Assembly: GCA_013180625.2 (NCBI GenBank)
Contig: SNVD02014509.1
Span: 49,543 to 113,542 of the forward strand
DNA length: 64,000 nucleotides
Source of the DNA: Boswellia sacra
Taxonomy: Eukaryota > Streptophyta > Magnoliopsida > Sapindales > Burseraceae
Direction of reading: 5' to 3'
The position numbers were made by a program, and so were the translations under genes. Below are positions 33,124 through 44,500 of the stretch, in pieces. Position 1 is the stretch's first letter. Each line of letters starts with the position of its first letter. The notes beneath the pieces are model-generated. The model was not told the DNA's origin, ran no database searches, and saw only the letters and a list, made by a program, of their open reading frames with translations.

Positions 33124-35363
33124 ACTTTCTCATTTAGCCCCTTAGATTCACTCCCAGTTATTGCAATCAACATCTCATTAGGAGTGGCCACCATTGAAAT
33201 CTCCACATCTGCCAAAGCCTTCGCCATGGCTTCTTTATGCTTTGAGACGAGATTAACAAGTCCCAAATGTTGGCATTCACTTCAGTCCCTTCAACTATTT
33301 GATTACTTGATCTTCTTCTTCTTTGACCTTTTCCTTGGTAACCTATTTGCCCTTCTTAATAGTTTCTCCTTCTTAACTACTTTTTCCTGCTTCTTATAAT
33401 AAAATATACCACTCCTTGTTACTCCTTATACATTCTCACTCTTTCCCTTGAGTGTTTCTCCTTCATGCATTTTTTCCTCACATGTTTCTCCCTTAGTTCT
33501 CATCTTTTCTTCTTTATCATTACTAAAGTCAGTCCAAAAGTTTGGCAGAATCTTCATTTTAGGAATGTTATCCTAAATACCCATGACTCCTACCTTCTTA
33601 TATCTTCTAGGTAAACTTTCTCTTCTTATAATACTTTTAGCTCGCTTCCCTTTCCTAGCTTTGCTATACTTCTTCACTATGAGTCTTCTTGATGGTGGGC
33701 CTCTTCTAACACCTTTTCTTGCCATCCACTTCTTGGTAAAGGCACTTATAGATGTGGACTTTCCCTTTATGAGTGTTTCTTCATCTTCCACTTCTTCTTC
33801 TACATTATGTTCCTCTTCCTCTTGGTCATTGAGGCATACAAATTTGGGTTCCAGGCCTCTCTTGACCCCATTCACAGTGATGTTGGTACATCCAACTTCT
33901 TGGTGAAAATTTATGTTGCCAAAGGAATGGGCTCTTCTTTCATCCCCTCAACGATCTTCGTGGACTTTTCTTCTTCAATCTTCTCGTTCTTGGGCTTCTT
34001 GTTAGTGGCTAACTTTCTAATGGATCTCTCTTGTTGTTCAAGCTTGGACTTTTCCCTTCTCTTGGCTCTCTCAACTCTATTTGATCCTCTATTTTCTTCA
34101 AATGGTTTATCATTTCCTTGTCAGTCAAACTTGACCCAATCATGTTGGTTGATGGAAGTGGTACCCAATTATAGTTGGGCTATAAGTTGCTTCTTGTATT
34201 GGGCTCTTCCAACTCCAGATCAGGAGTCTAACCCTTGTCCATCAAGTTTTGGATCTCATGGTGAAGACGGGTGTAATCATCAGTCTTTTGACTAGACACT
34301 TGATGAAACTCACACTTCTTATGATGCCTCCAATTCCTTGGTAATGATTTGGAAGCTCTCTTGTCGATAATAGCTATAAGACTCCTTTAGTTTTTAACCT
34401 AGCAAAGACCTTTAACAGTGGTCTTCCTAATCGACTGAACTTTCTTTGCTGAGCTACTACCTTTACTTCAACATTCTTCGTTCTAGACCCATTAGCCTGA
34501 TGGTACTACCCTTGGCTTCTTCTCAGGTAGTTATTGTTGTTTCTCTTCTACTTAGCTCTAAATCTTATATTAGGATGCTCGAATCATACAAGTCTTCAAA
34601 AGTCTTAATGGGAAAGCCTGAAAGTCTATCACTGATGAAAGCATGTGCTCCATTGATCACCATACAGACCTGGTTTTTCTCTGCAGGGCTCATTCTCATA
34701 TTGGTGGCTTTGCCTTCCAACGAACCAAGTTTTCAAAAAAGGTTTTGTTGGGCTTTTGACGAGTTATCTGCAAATTCTTTAAGGTTACCCCATGTCAGGT
34801 ATTATGGTGATACTGCTGCACAAAATGCTCAAATAGCTCCTCCCAATCTTCTCAAACTCTTTTAGAAAGGTTATGATACCATACTACTTCATCATCTTTT
34901 AAGGATAGCATGAAGTATTTCAAAATATACTCTTTTAACAAAGGATTGGTGGCCATGACAATAGCATACTATCTCAAGTGTGTCTCCCGATTGCCCTCCC
35001 TATTAAACTTGGGCAAGTCTAGCATGTGAAATTTTAGTCACAAGGACTGTCTCCAATTAGTAAGATGTCATCTAGGTCTTCAAACCCTTTCAACCCTTTC
35101 TTTTTCAAGAGAGATTAGACCTTCTCCATGTCTTTAGCCAATTGCTTGATCGATTCAGGTTCATCTTAGATGGCTGGGCCTTTCTTATTATCTCTGCCTT
35201 GGCTAGTCTCACCCTCATCACCACCATGTCCACCTAGAGGTGGTTAGCTTGCTTAGTTGGGCTTATTTTGCATAGCTTCCACAAGTTGGGCCATCTGTTG
35301 TTGGAGGACGGTGACGTTGGCCCGCATTTGAGTCATCTTATTATTATTATTTGGTGTAGCCAT
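33124..35363 (-). pseudogene. gypsy D gag remnant
   Basis: The ATG at 35363 starts MATPNNNNKMTQMRANVTVL, then QQQMAQLVEAM (a coiled-coil-like start usual for Tat/Ogre gag). Further in, HQVSSQKTDDYTRLHHEIQ-like sequence in broken frames (about 34240-34320) and a basic segment at 33875-33573 (ISAFTKKWMARKGVRRGPP) lead to protease. Stops and frameshifts occur throughout. Identification relies on position, the start and the basic nucleocapsid-like region; the core gag domain is poorly readable by eye. Confidence 0.7.
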
Positions 35364-36148
35364 TTTGACAATTAGTTCCTCTTCTCTTATTAAATGATTA
35401 CCTCATCTAACCCAAGCTATAATGGTTGCAAAACAAAGGTGTTAATGCCATGCATAGATGATGCAATGCATGCTTATTCAAGTACATAGATAGACTTTCA
35501 GCCTTCCAACCTTATTCCTCCCACACACGATTGGTCAAGTCTCTTTTCCTAGGACTTTTGACCTCATTCCCAAGTCAGCATCATGGGATGTGAGAATGCA
35601 AGATTCTCTCACCTAGTTCTAGCATACAAGTTGATATTGGATTCTTCATGATTATCATAACATGGCTCTAAATGTCATGATAACCTTAACCTATGGCACA
35701 TGCCCCATTTTGTTCTTATGGGTGATTTGACATGTGACATTTGTTCATGGTTTCATGAGGTTGAGTCAATGTTATTTGATCATGTGGAATTTATATCCAT
35801 ATACATATATTTCAACATACGTTTTGGATATTCATCCTATTAAAAATTTTTAGATTCATCTATATGGGCTTAAGTCTCAAGGGCCCAATGGTCTTGGCTC
35901 CTTTGAGTAAGAGATGCCCCCTTGGACTGTTCTCTTTTTATACCAATTCAATGGTATGTGCTCAAAGGTGGTGACACCAACATGAGTCATTTAAGGGTTG
36001 AATAGAGCCAAAGACTTCTCATACAAATGCCAGACGACTAGTTTAAACAGTTTGTGCTCATTGTGTGCAAAGTGTAGTGATACAAGGACTCAAAATAACA
36101 AAATAAGCTATTAGAATTTGGTATCCCAATTAGAATCAACTTCTCATA
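35364..36148 (-). other. gypsy D leader
   Basis: About 0.8 kb lies between primer site and gag start on the minus strand. No domain is recognised. Confidence 0.5.
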
Positions 36149-36166
36149 TCCCTAGCAGAGTTGTCA
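36149..36166 (-). other. primer-binding site of gypsy D
   Basis: On the minus strand TGACAACTCTGCTAGGGA directly follows the 5' LTR. It resembles the TGGCGACTCYGCTGGGGA primer motif common in Tat/Ogre-type elements, with G-to-A changes of the kind caused by cytosine deamination. Confidence 0.7.
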
Positions 36167-36167
36167 C

Positions 36168-37953
36168 TGTGAAAGAGCTTTTCATCTTGTCAGAGCGTTT
36201 GCGACCACAAAACTGTTTTAAAGCTTCTTTTGAGATTTAAGGGAACACAAACAAGCCATGGGTATGTATGGAGAATAGAGTCACCATTTAATTTTCTATT
36301 AGGAAAATAGATGATGGCAATCTGATCCCTTGCTTTAAGACCTAAACTACACTCATCCCTTTAGAGATGGTTCAGAAAGTTAGGCACAAGCCTTAGACCC
36401 GCTCGGATGTAAATCTGGGCTCCACTAGGGTATACCAAATAAAAATATCTTTACTTTGTTATACAGCCTGCTTAATATTGTTCATTTTATGCACACGTTG
36501 TTTGTTTTATCTTCGTTAAGACATGTAAGGTGATTTCAACTAATAACAACTTTATATTCACACAAAGCAAAAGAAAGGAGAAAAGATTACATTTCCTTGC
36601 AAACATGAGGGAATGAGGGAATGGGAATGAGATTACATCCTTTGTTCTTCAACAATAAATAAAGTAAATTCTACTTCTAAATACGTCAAAGTATCCATAC
36701 ATTCGTAACATATCCATGTAATTCAAATATCAAATATGAACAATCAATTTCAGACTCGATAAATAGTGAATCCTCACCACCATATGTGAGTCTACTCATT
36801 GTTTATCAAGCCTCCTCAGGTCATCATTCATACATACGTATTCATCCATACATTTATAATCATTCAATAAATAATTCAAAATGAAGCCATCAACTTAATC
36901 ATGACATTGGTAATTCTACCTAGTTGATAATTATATCATGGCATTCTTGCCTAGTTTAATAATTCTATCATGGCATTCTAACATAGTAATTCTAGCATAC
37001 TCATAGCAATTCTTATAAATCATGGCAATTCTACCCTAGATATAGCATTTCTAATCTAATTCAATCAATCAAAGCATGATAATTGAATCAACCAGGGCAA
37101 TTCTTACCTATTCTATGATATTTCCTAGCATACTTCAAAGCAATAAATCTTCTTATCATGATTCTAATCATGTGCTCTTAAGCAAGATTGAGGCATATTC
37201 TCCTAAGTATGATTCTAAGCATTCACAAAAAAAAAAAAAAACTCCCAAACATGTTTCTAACAAAGGAGGAAAAGTATATTTATCTTGACACACTTATCCA
37301 ACTTACAAAACAAATAGAGGGTTAAAACAATTCGTAAACACCCTAAACATGCTTTAAGCATCAAAATAAAACCCGGTCATGCTTGTTCTAAGTAAAAATA
37401 AACCTGGTCATGCTTATTCTAAAGCAAGAAAAATAAAGAAATAAAAAAGGAGGAGAGAGAATTGCTCTTAGGACGTACCCTTTTCAGGAAAATTCCAAAA
37501 CATTAAACTAGGAAAGATTCTTTGAATTCTCAAGCGTGTCTTAGAAAGAGAGAGAGAAAGAGAGAGAGAATTTTTGGATGGGAGTGAAAGTGAGAAGCTT
37601 GCTTACTGTTCTCCCACTGTCGATCGGTGGTGGCCCAACGAACCCCTTAATTTTTTATTCTTTTAATGTAGTCCCCTTTTGACCTTTGGCCATTCAATCA
37701 CGCATAACTCTTCGAGTTCAACTCCGATTTATGATTCGTAAATTTTTGTGAAAACTAGACATATATGATTTATCATTAGATTCCTTTTAGATTTATTTCT
37801 ATGATTTTTCAAATTTATGTGTCAATTTTCAAAGCTTTTGGTCGATTTTTTCTCGACGCTCTTCTTTTTGCTCCCAAGGCCACTTCGTTCATTTTCATTA
37901 CTCGACATCCATCCTCATTTTATCATTGGGCCTCAAAAAATCTATTGTCTTCA
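36168..37953 (-). repeat. 5' LTR of gypsy D (right, 1786 bp)
   Basis: It starts TGTGAAAGAGC and ends TGTCTTCA, aligning with 21266-23259. Relative to the left copy it lacks about 200 bp around 37595. The AG-rich run at 37540-37572 is longer here. It is flanked on the right by ACTTG. Confidence 0.85.
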
Positions 37954-39400
37954 ACTTGGATTATAGATTTTGGTGCCACTATTCATGTTTGTTTTTCTAT
38001 GCAGGGGTTCCAGGTAACCAGGGAGCTAAGTGAAGCAGAGCTGAGCTTGAGGCTAAGTAATGGAGCGTTGGCGTCTGCTTGTATCATTAAAGTGTTGCAT
38101 TTATATTTTGATTGTAAAAGATACATTACTTTTTATAATGTTTATTTTGTTTTAGATTTGAAACGAAATTTGATTTCAGTTGCTTGTTTAATAAATTTTG
38201 GTTACTTAATTTCTTTTAGCAAATCAATTATTATTAGAAAGAATAGAGAATTTATTTATTCTAGAATGATGAGTAATAATCTTTATATAATAAAAAAAAT
38301 GCCTTCAATAAAGGACCTTGAGTTGAATAATAATAAAATAGTTAAATTGTCAAACACTAATAAAATGTATATTTGGCACCTTAGGCTAGACCATATCAAT
38401 ATCAAAAGGATTCAAAGGATGGTTAAGGATGGACCATTGAGTTAGTTAGAGGTTGAACCTTTATCAAGTTATGAATCATGCCTAGAAAGAAAGATGTCTA
38501 AGAGACCATTTATGGCCAAGGGATATCGAGGCAAAGAATGTTTGGAATTTGTACACACAGATGTTTATAGGCCAATTAGTGTTCAAGGTAGAGTTGGTTC
38601 ACCTTTACAGATGATCGCTCAAGATTCAAATACATTTATCTAATACACCAGAAATTTGAAGCCTTTCAAATGTTCAAAGAGTATAGGATGGAGGTTGAAA
38701 AGCAATAAGGTAAACGTGTTAAAGCATTACGATCAGATCGTGGTGGCAAATACCTCTTAAGTTCATTTGACGAGTACCTGAAAGATAATGGAATTATTTT
38801 TCAACTCACTATACCAGGAACACCATAACAAAATGTTGTTGCAGAGAGAAGAAATAGGACTCTTTTAGACATGGTTAGGTCTAGTGATGAGTTATTCAAC
38901 TCTACCTAATAGTTTATGGGGATATGCACTACAAGCAACAGTACACTTGCTTAACTTTGTTCCTTCAAGGTTAGTTCCTAAAACACCTATAGAATTGTGG
39001 AGTGAATGTAAAGCTAGTTGCCACACTCGTGTATAGGGTGTCCAGCACATGTGCTAAGAAGTAATAAGGACAAATTAGGATCAAAGATAGACGTATGTTT
39101 ATTTATAGGATACCTAAAAGGTACTAGAGTGTATCACTTTTATAGTCAGCCCGATCAAAAAATATTTGTTAGTACAATTGTAACTTTCTTAGAGGAAGAC
39201 TGTATGAGCAATTATAGCCTCAACGTAAGGTTGTGTTAGAGGAGATGTCTAAAGAAACTGACATTGATCCGATCAATGATAATAGTTTTAAATGTTCGAC
39301 ATCGATTTCTAATATCAAACAAGCATAAGATCCAATGGTACAACCTCCCATGGTGCCTTATCATAGTGGTAGGATTGTGAGATAACCTGACAGATTCATT
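37954..39400 (+). pseudogene. copia A protease end and integrase remnant
   Basis: The frame resumes with TWIIDFGATIHVC, the copia protease site in which the catalytic Ser of DSG is Phe. Then come VLDLKRNLISVACL and the pre-integrase segment YIWHLRLDHINIKRIQRM. The integrase core follows in broken frames: FVHTDVYRPI (first Asp), a second Asp in ALRSDRGGKYL near 38735, then VAERRNRTLLD near 38840 (catalytic Glu). The later RSNKDKLGSKIDVCLFIGYL block is at 39040-39120. Stops at about 38443, 38640 and 38826 and a frameshift in between inactivate it. Confidence 0.85.
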
Positions 39401-40368
39401 GGAATATCACAAGATACTAGCAAAAATGAATATGATCTGCTACTTATGAAGAAGCAGTGAATGATGTTGATACCAATAATTGGCAAAAGGTTATGGAATC
39501 AAAAATAGAATCCATGTATTCTAATTCTACCTGGGAACTTATAGATGCACTTGAAGGGATAAAACCCATAAGATGCAACTGGGTCTACAAGAGAAAGAGA
39601 GGAGTTGATGGGAAGGTAGAAACCTTTAAAGCAAGGCAAGTGGCTAAGTGTTACACCTAAAAAGAAAGGACCGACTATGACGGGACCTTCTCACTAGTGG
39701 CTATGCTTAATCAATTCGGATTCTCTTATCCATTGCTACTTATTATGATTATGAGATATGACAACTAGACATCAAGACAACATTCTTGAATGGAAATCTT
39801 GACAAAAACATCTGTATGATGCAACCAAAGGGTTTTATAGAGAAAGGCCAAGAGGAAAAAATTTGTAAATTGATGAGATCAATCTATGGTCTAAAAGAAT
39901 TATCGAGGTCATGGAACATAAGGTTTGATCAAATGATCAAAACTTATGGTTTTATTTAGAACGTGGACGAACCTTGTGTCTACAAGAGAATAAAAGACCA
40001 AAAGGTTGTATTTCTCATTCTGTATGTTGATGATATACTACTTGGGAATGATGTAGAGGTCCTATCATTAGTAAAAGTTTGGCTGGCTAAGCAATTCCAA
40101 ATGAAAGATTTGGGAAAGGTTAGCTATGTTCTTGGGATCCAATTAATAAGGGACAGGAAGAACAGAAAACTAGCATTGTCTTAGGCTTCCTACATAAAGA
40201 AGATATCAGTCAAGTTTGCAATACAAAACTCCAAGAAAGGATTGTTGCCTTCCAGGCAAGGAGTTAAGCTTTCTCGGAGCAGTCTTCTAAGACTCCTCTT
40301 GAGGAAGAAAAGATGAGATGAGTTCCATATGTGTCCATTGATTGGGAGTCTCATGTATGCAATGCTTT
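39401..40368 (+). pseudogene. copia A reverse transcriptase, first tandem copy
   Basis: It contains NWQKVMESKIESMYSNSTWE, GIKPIRCNWVYKRKRGVDGK, then broken frames, and LILYVDDILLGNDVEV with the catalytic YVDD motif near 40025. QFQMKDLGKVSYVLGIQLI follows. Several stops and frameshifts. This 968-bp unit is directly repeated at 40369-41344. Confidence 0.88.
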
Positions 40369-41344
40369 GGAGTATCATAGGATACTAGAGAAAATGAATA
40401 TGATCTTGCTGCTTATGAAGAAGTAGTGAATGATGCTGATGCCAATAGTTAATAAAAGACTATGGAATCAAAAACAAAATCCATATATTTAAATTCTATC
40501 TAGGAACTTGTAGATGCATCTAAAGGGATAAAATCCATAGGGTGCAAGTGGGTCTATAAGAGAAAAAGAGGAGTTGATGGGAAGGTAGAGACCTTCAAAG
40601 CAAGGTTGGTGGCTATAGGTTACACCCAAAAGGAAGGGACCAACTATGACAAGACCTTCTCACCAGTGGCTATGCTTAAATCAATTTGTATTCTCTTATC
40701 CATTGCTACTCATTATAATTATGAGATATGGCAAATAGACTTCAAGACAACATTCTTGAATGGAAATCTTGAGGAAAGCATTGATACGATGTAACTAGAG
40801 GGTTTTATAAAGAAAGGCCAAGAGCAAAAAGTTTACAGATTGATGAGATCAATCTATGGTCTATAACAAGCATCAATGTCCTGGAACATAAGGTTTGATC
40901 AAATGATTAAAACTTATGGTTTTATTTAGAATGTAGACCAACCTTATGTCTACAATAGAATACAAGACCAAAAGGTTCTATTTCTCATTCTGTATGTTGA
41001 TGATATACTACTCATTGAGAATGATATTAGGGTACTATCATTAGTAAAAGTTTGGCAGGCTGAGCAATTCCAAATGAAAGATTTTGGAGAGGCTAGTTAT
41101 GTTCTTAAGATCTAACTGATAAGGAATAGAAAGAATAGAAAACTAGCATTATCTTAGGCTTCCTACATAGAGAATATATCAGCCAAGCTTGCAATGCAAA
41201 ACTCCAAGAAATGATTATTACCTTTCAGGCATGGAGTTAAGCTTTCTTGAGAGTAGTCTTATGAAACTCCTCAAGAGGAAGAAGAGATGAGACGAGTCCT
41301 ATTTGCATCCACTATTTGGAGTCTCATGTATGCAAATCTTTGCA
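40369..41344 (+). pseudogene. copia A reverse transcriptase, second tandem copy
   Basis: A diverged repeat of 39401-40368 with period 968 bp. GATACTAG...AAAATGAATATGATCT starts both, and GGAGTCTCATGTATGCAA ends both. It encodes KSICILLSIATHYNYEIWQI, DFKTTFLNGNLEES and YVDDILLIENDIR. The copies differ at many positions, so the duplication is old. An RT domain repeated in one element cannot be functional and probably arose by unequal exchange or replication slippage. Confidence 0.88.
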
Positions 41345-41628
41345 CTAGGCTAGATATCTGCTATGCAGTGGAAGGAGTTAGCAAATACCAGTCAAATCTT
41401 GGAATGGATCGTTAAGTTGTAGTAAAGCATATATTAAAGTATCTTTGTATGACGAAAGGACATATGCTTGTATATTCTAGAAGTCATCCAACTCTAATTG
41501 GATGTACAGATTTAGATTTTCAATCTAATCCGAATTCTAGAAAGTTAACCTCATGACTTTTTTTCACCTTGGGTGGTGGAGCCATAGTATGGAGGAGTAT
41601 CAAGCAATCATGCATTGCTAACTCCACT
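41345..41628 (+). pseudogene. copia A RNase H, N-terminal part
   Basis: The frame reads DICYAVEGVSKYQSN, VVVKHILKYLCMTKGHMLVY, then GCTDLDFQSNPNSRK and LGGGAIVWRSIKQSCIANST. This is Ty1/copia RNase H, with stops at about 41413 and 41553. It is cut here by the hAT-like insertion, and about 18 codons of the normal RNase H sequence are absent across the break. Confidence 0.85.
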
Positions 41629-42249
41629 AGGGATGGCAAAATCGGGGTGCATCGGATCAAAAAACTCTTCCCTAGTCCCCGTGAAGTCCCTGGATTCTTT
41701 TAGGTTTTTTCGGTGGGGGTATTTGCGAGTGCTGGGATGCAACACCCACACCCGAAAAAAAAAACCAGATTTTTCCCACTTTTATTTTTTTTATTTTTCC
41801 ACTTTTTGAAATGAGCTAAATAATATAATGTTGCTAAAAATATGTGAAGGACGTGGCTGACACTAGTGGCAAAGCTTGTTTGATGCTTTTTGGTAGCTGA
41901 GGTTTGAAACACAGCTCCTTGTATTTATTAATTTTAATTAAATATATAAAAGAAAATTTATTAAATAAAATTTATCAGCAATACTTAAAGCAAAAAGCCA
42001 TGTGGTCTGGTGGTTAACCACTTGAAATCTAACTCACAGGCCAAGTGTTAGAGCCCTGTTGCATGCATTTTACATTATAAAACCAAATAAAAGGGTTGGG
42101 TTAGGTTGTGCAAGTATGAGTTAGGGACCGGGATTCCTTAGTAATACCGGCCTCGCACCATACCTAGGCTTGTCTTCACTTAAAAGCCCTCGCCCCTAGG
42201 CCTGATCATGGTACTTCCAGGCTTTTCCCCAGGGAAAACTACCATCCCT
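41629..42249. mobile_element. small hAT-like element (621 bp)
   Basis: The left end AGGGATGGCAAAATCGGGG and the inverted right end (minus strand AGGGATGGTAGTTTTCCC) give an imperfect terminal inverted repeat starting AGGGATGG, as in many plant hAT MITEs. There is no coding capacity. No convincing 8-bp target duplication is visible (ACTCCACT versus CCATAAGT), and about 54 bp of host RNase H is missing at the site, so a deletion accompanied or followed insertion. Confidence 0.65.
41998..42062 (+). other. possible tRNA-derived (pol III box) segment
   Basis: TGTGGTCTGGTGGTTAA resembles an A box, and AAGTGTTAGAGCCC about 45 bp later resembles a degenerate B box, at tRNA-like spacing. It cannot fold as a functional tRNA by eye. 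It may be a piece of an old SINE inside the hAT-like element. Confidence 0.25.
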
Positions 42250-42318
42250 CCATAAGTTTCTTACAGATTTGGAAGTTGTTCCAAATAGAGAAAAGATCAT
42301 TACACTTATTATGATAAC
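42250..42318 (+). pseudogene. copia A RNase H, middle fragment
   Basis: The frame HKFLTDLEVVPNREKIITL matches RNase H. It is bounded left by the hAT-like element and right by CACTA-2. It continues at 57196. Confidence 0.8.
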
Positions 42319-43365
42319 CACTACAGCAAGGGGGACTTTTTATGATGGGCATAAACCGTCACAAAACATCTTTTATGATAGTTCTACAGCGATTCAAGCC
42401 CATCGCAAAAGTTACCACAGCAAAAGGTTTTATGATGGTTTTATCTCGCCGTAAAAACTCTTTTATGGTGGTTTCTATGTTCGACGTAAAAACTTACAAT
42501 GAAATTGAATACAAATTTACCACACATTTTTGTTGCGATTTACAACCGTTGTACATAGTGGATTTTCTACAATGAACATAAAATCACTGTAAATGTAGCT
42601 GTATTTTGCTTTGCATAACCACCATATATGAACTAAGAAACCGCCATAAGAAGGTTCCCAACAATTTTTTTTGCGACGATTATGGAATTGCTACAAAAGG
42701 TTTTTTATATATATATTTTTCTGTTTAATCCTATTGACTGTTTATAGATTAATTAACCTGTCTCAAAACATGTTTTAATATAATTCTTCAATCATGAATA
42801 TAAAAATAAAAACGAACCAAATATCAAGGCATCTCATTTAAATTGTTCAACTATAATCCAAACAAGCAAACTAAATATAACGCAATAATAATCTGCATAG
42901 TTCAACAACATCTGATAATCAAATAGTTAAACAATATCTCATTTATATAGTTTAACAGCCTTCACATAACTCAAATCATTTTATCAGCAAACCACAAAAC
43001 TTGATAAAACCTGTAAGAATAAATTTGTAACCTAGGTCATAATCATTAAATAATATTAAGTATTTTGAAACAAATTGTTTAATCTCATTTATACCTATTC
43101 GTGTTCCTGGCTTGATGCATCATTTGTTACGTTGTTCGTTTCATGACTATCATGTTGGAAACGACTTTCGTGTGCACTTGAAGCATCTGGGACCTATTTA
43201 AGAAAAAAAATGAAATATAATAAATATGAATCAACTGAAACTATATTTTTATTAAAAAAATAAGTAAATATCAGTCTTGTAGTACGCCGCTCTACAAATT
43301 CATGAACAATTGAATAAATGTAATATGAAACCTAATTGTAACCTCTTAATTAAAAGATTGGTGGT

Positions 43366-43642
43366 CATGTCCTATTCAAGAATGCATAAGTTTGTATTAT
43401 AAACTAGTAGTCACATTTTGTTCCATCTTCATGAAAAATTGGGCAACATATTCCCATAGTTCTCCAAGTACAAACATAAGTGATTGAATATATGCGTCAT
43501 TTCAAAGTTTATCATCTATTATGTACTTAGAGAACATGAGAAAATGTCACCAAATTTTTCATTTAGATAGAGCAAAACTTGACCTACTAATTTATAATAC
43601 AAGCTTATGCATTCTAAAATTGTCCAATTTCGGACAATTCAA
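43366..43642. repeat. imperfect inverted repeat (hairpin) inside CACTA-2
   Basis: An arm of about 100 bp starting AATGCATAAGTTTGTATTAT at 43381 is answered by its inverted copy ending ATACAAGCTTATGCATT near 43614. The match runs through ATGAAAAATT and TCTCCAAGTACA to about 43480, with a loop of roughly 40 bp. Pairing looks about three quarters by eye. A transcript would fold into a long stem. Confidence 0.7.
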
Positions 43643-44159
43643 GAATCATTACTAGACATATACTCTTTACTATCATCTAATGATGACAATGAAAAAAGAT
43701 AGGTCGAATAATAATTCTTGAACGGGACCTAAGCTTATCTGCATGAATAACAATTACATATAACAAATATAAATCATGCAATAAACCTTTTTACAAACAT
43801 AGGAAAACAAAACAATAATAATAACCGAATAGATACAAACAATTAAGCCTCTTACATGCAAACAATTGGATAATTAAATAGATAATATTCAATTGCATAA
43901 GATATGATGGAAGATGAATAATTAAATAGAAAATATTGCAATATAAAAATAATTAAGCTATAAAGTATGATACAAGATCACATAATATTATAACAAAAGA
44001 TAGAAGTAGTTTCCTTACTTTACATGAAACATACAATGTAAACCTCCTTCTTTGACCCTATTGATTTGTAGCATCTAGAATAACCATGTACAAGGAAAAA
44101 AATTAATTCCAGATTAGCAAAAATCTATTAATTTACAATAAGTTGGATAGTAGGAAGTA

Positions 44160-44500
44160 GGTAATAAGTTGGATTGCTTTTGCTTTTCATTTAGCGGGCT
44201 GGTTTTGTTTTGTATTTTGATTTATGGATTGGTTTGGTTTTTTTTTTTTTTTTTGGTTTAGCGAACTGGTTTTGGTTTGGGTTTAGGTTTTGGTGTAGTG
44301 GATTTTTTTTTTTGTGGCTCAGTGGGCTGGTCTAGTTTTATTTTTGTTTAGTAGGTTGGTTTGATTTAGTGTTGAACAAGTGAGCTGGTTGGGTTTTGTC
44401 TTTAGATTAATGGGTTTGTTCGGTTTTTATTTTGGTTTAGTGGGCTGATTTGAGTTTAGTTTTTGGTTTAGTGTTTTTTTTTTTGGTCTAGAGTTAATTT
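44160..44500 (+). repeat. GT-rich degenerate tandem repeat
   Basis: Repeated variants of TTTAGTGGGCTGGTTTGGTTTT extend over about 340 bp with strong G/T bias on the plus strand, broken by T runs. It is non-coding and lies in the left half of CACTA-2. Confidence 0.75.

Larger units (their letters stand above)
21266..37953 (-). mobile_element. gypsy D: Tat/Ogre-like Ty3/gypsy retrotransposon, 16.7 kb
   Basis: LTRs at 21266-23259 and 36168-37953 flank a minus-strand gag-pol. The left flank is ATTTG (21261-21265) and the right flank ACTTG (37954-37958), a 5-bp duplication with one transition. The boundary is independently supported because the host copia A codons are in register across it, ending Ser-Ile-Asn on the left and resuming Thr-Trp-Ile-Ile-Asp on the right. 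Pol order on the minus strand is protease, reverse transcriptase, RNase H, integrase, as in Ty3/gypsy. Size, long LTRs, the primer site and a long 3' non-coding region with tandem repeats and an antisense ORF indicate the Tat/Ogre group. All genes are heavily mutated. Confidence 0.9.

Noticed and set aside
33583..34865. Plus-strand open frames of 107, 162 and 139 codons across gypsy D gag
   Set aside because: They are antisense shadows of the minus-strand gag region, with no recognisable domain.
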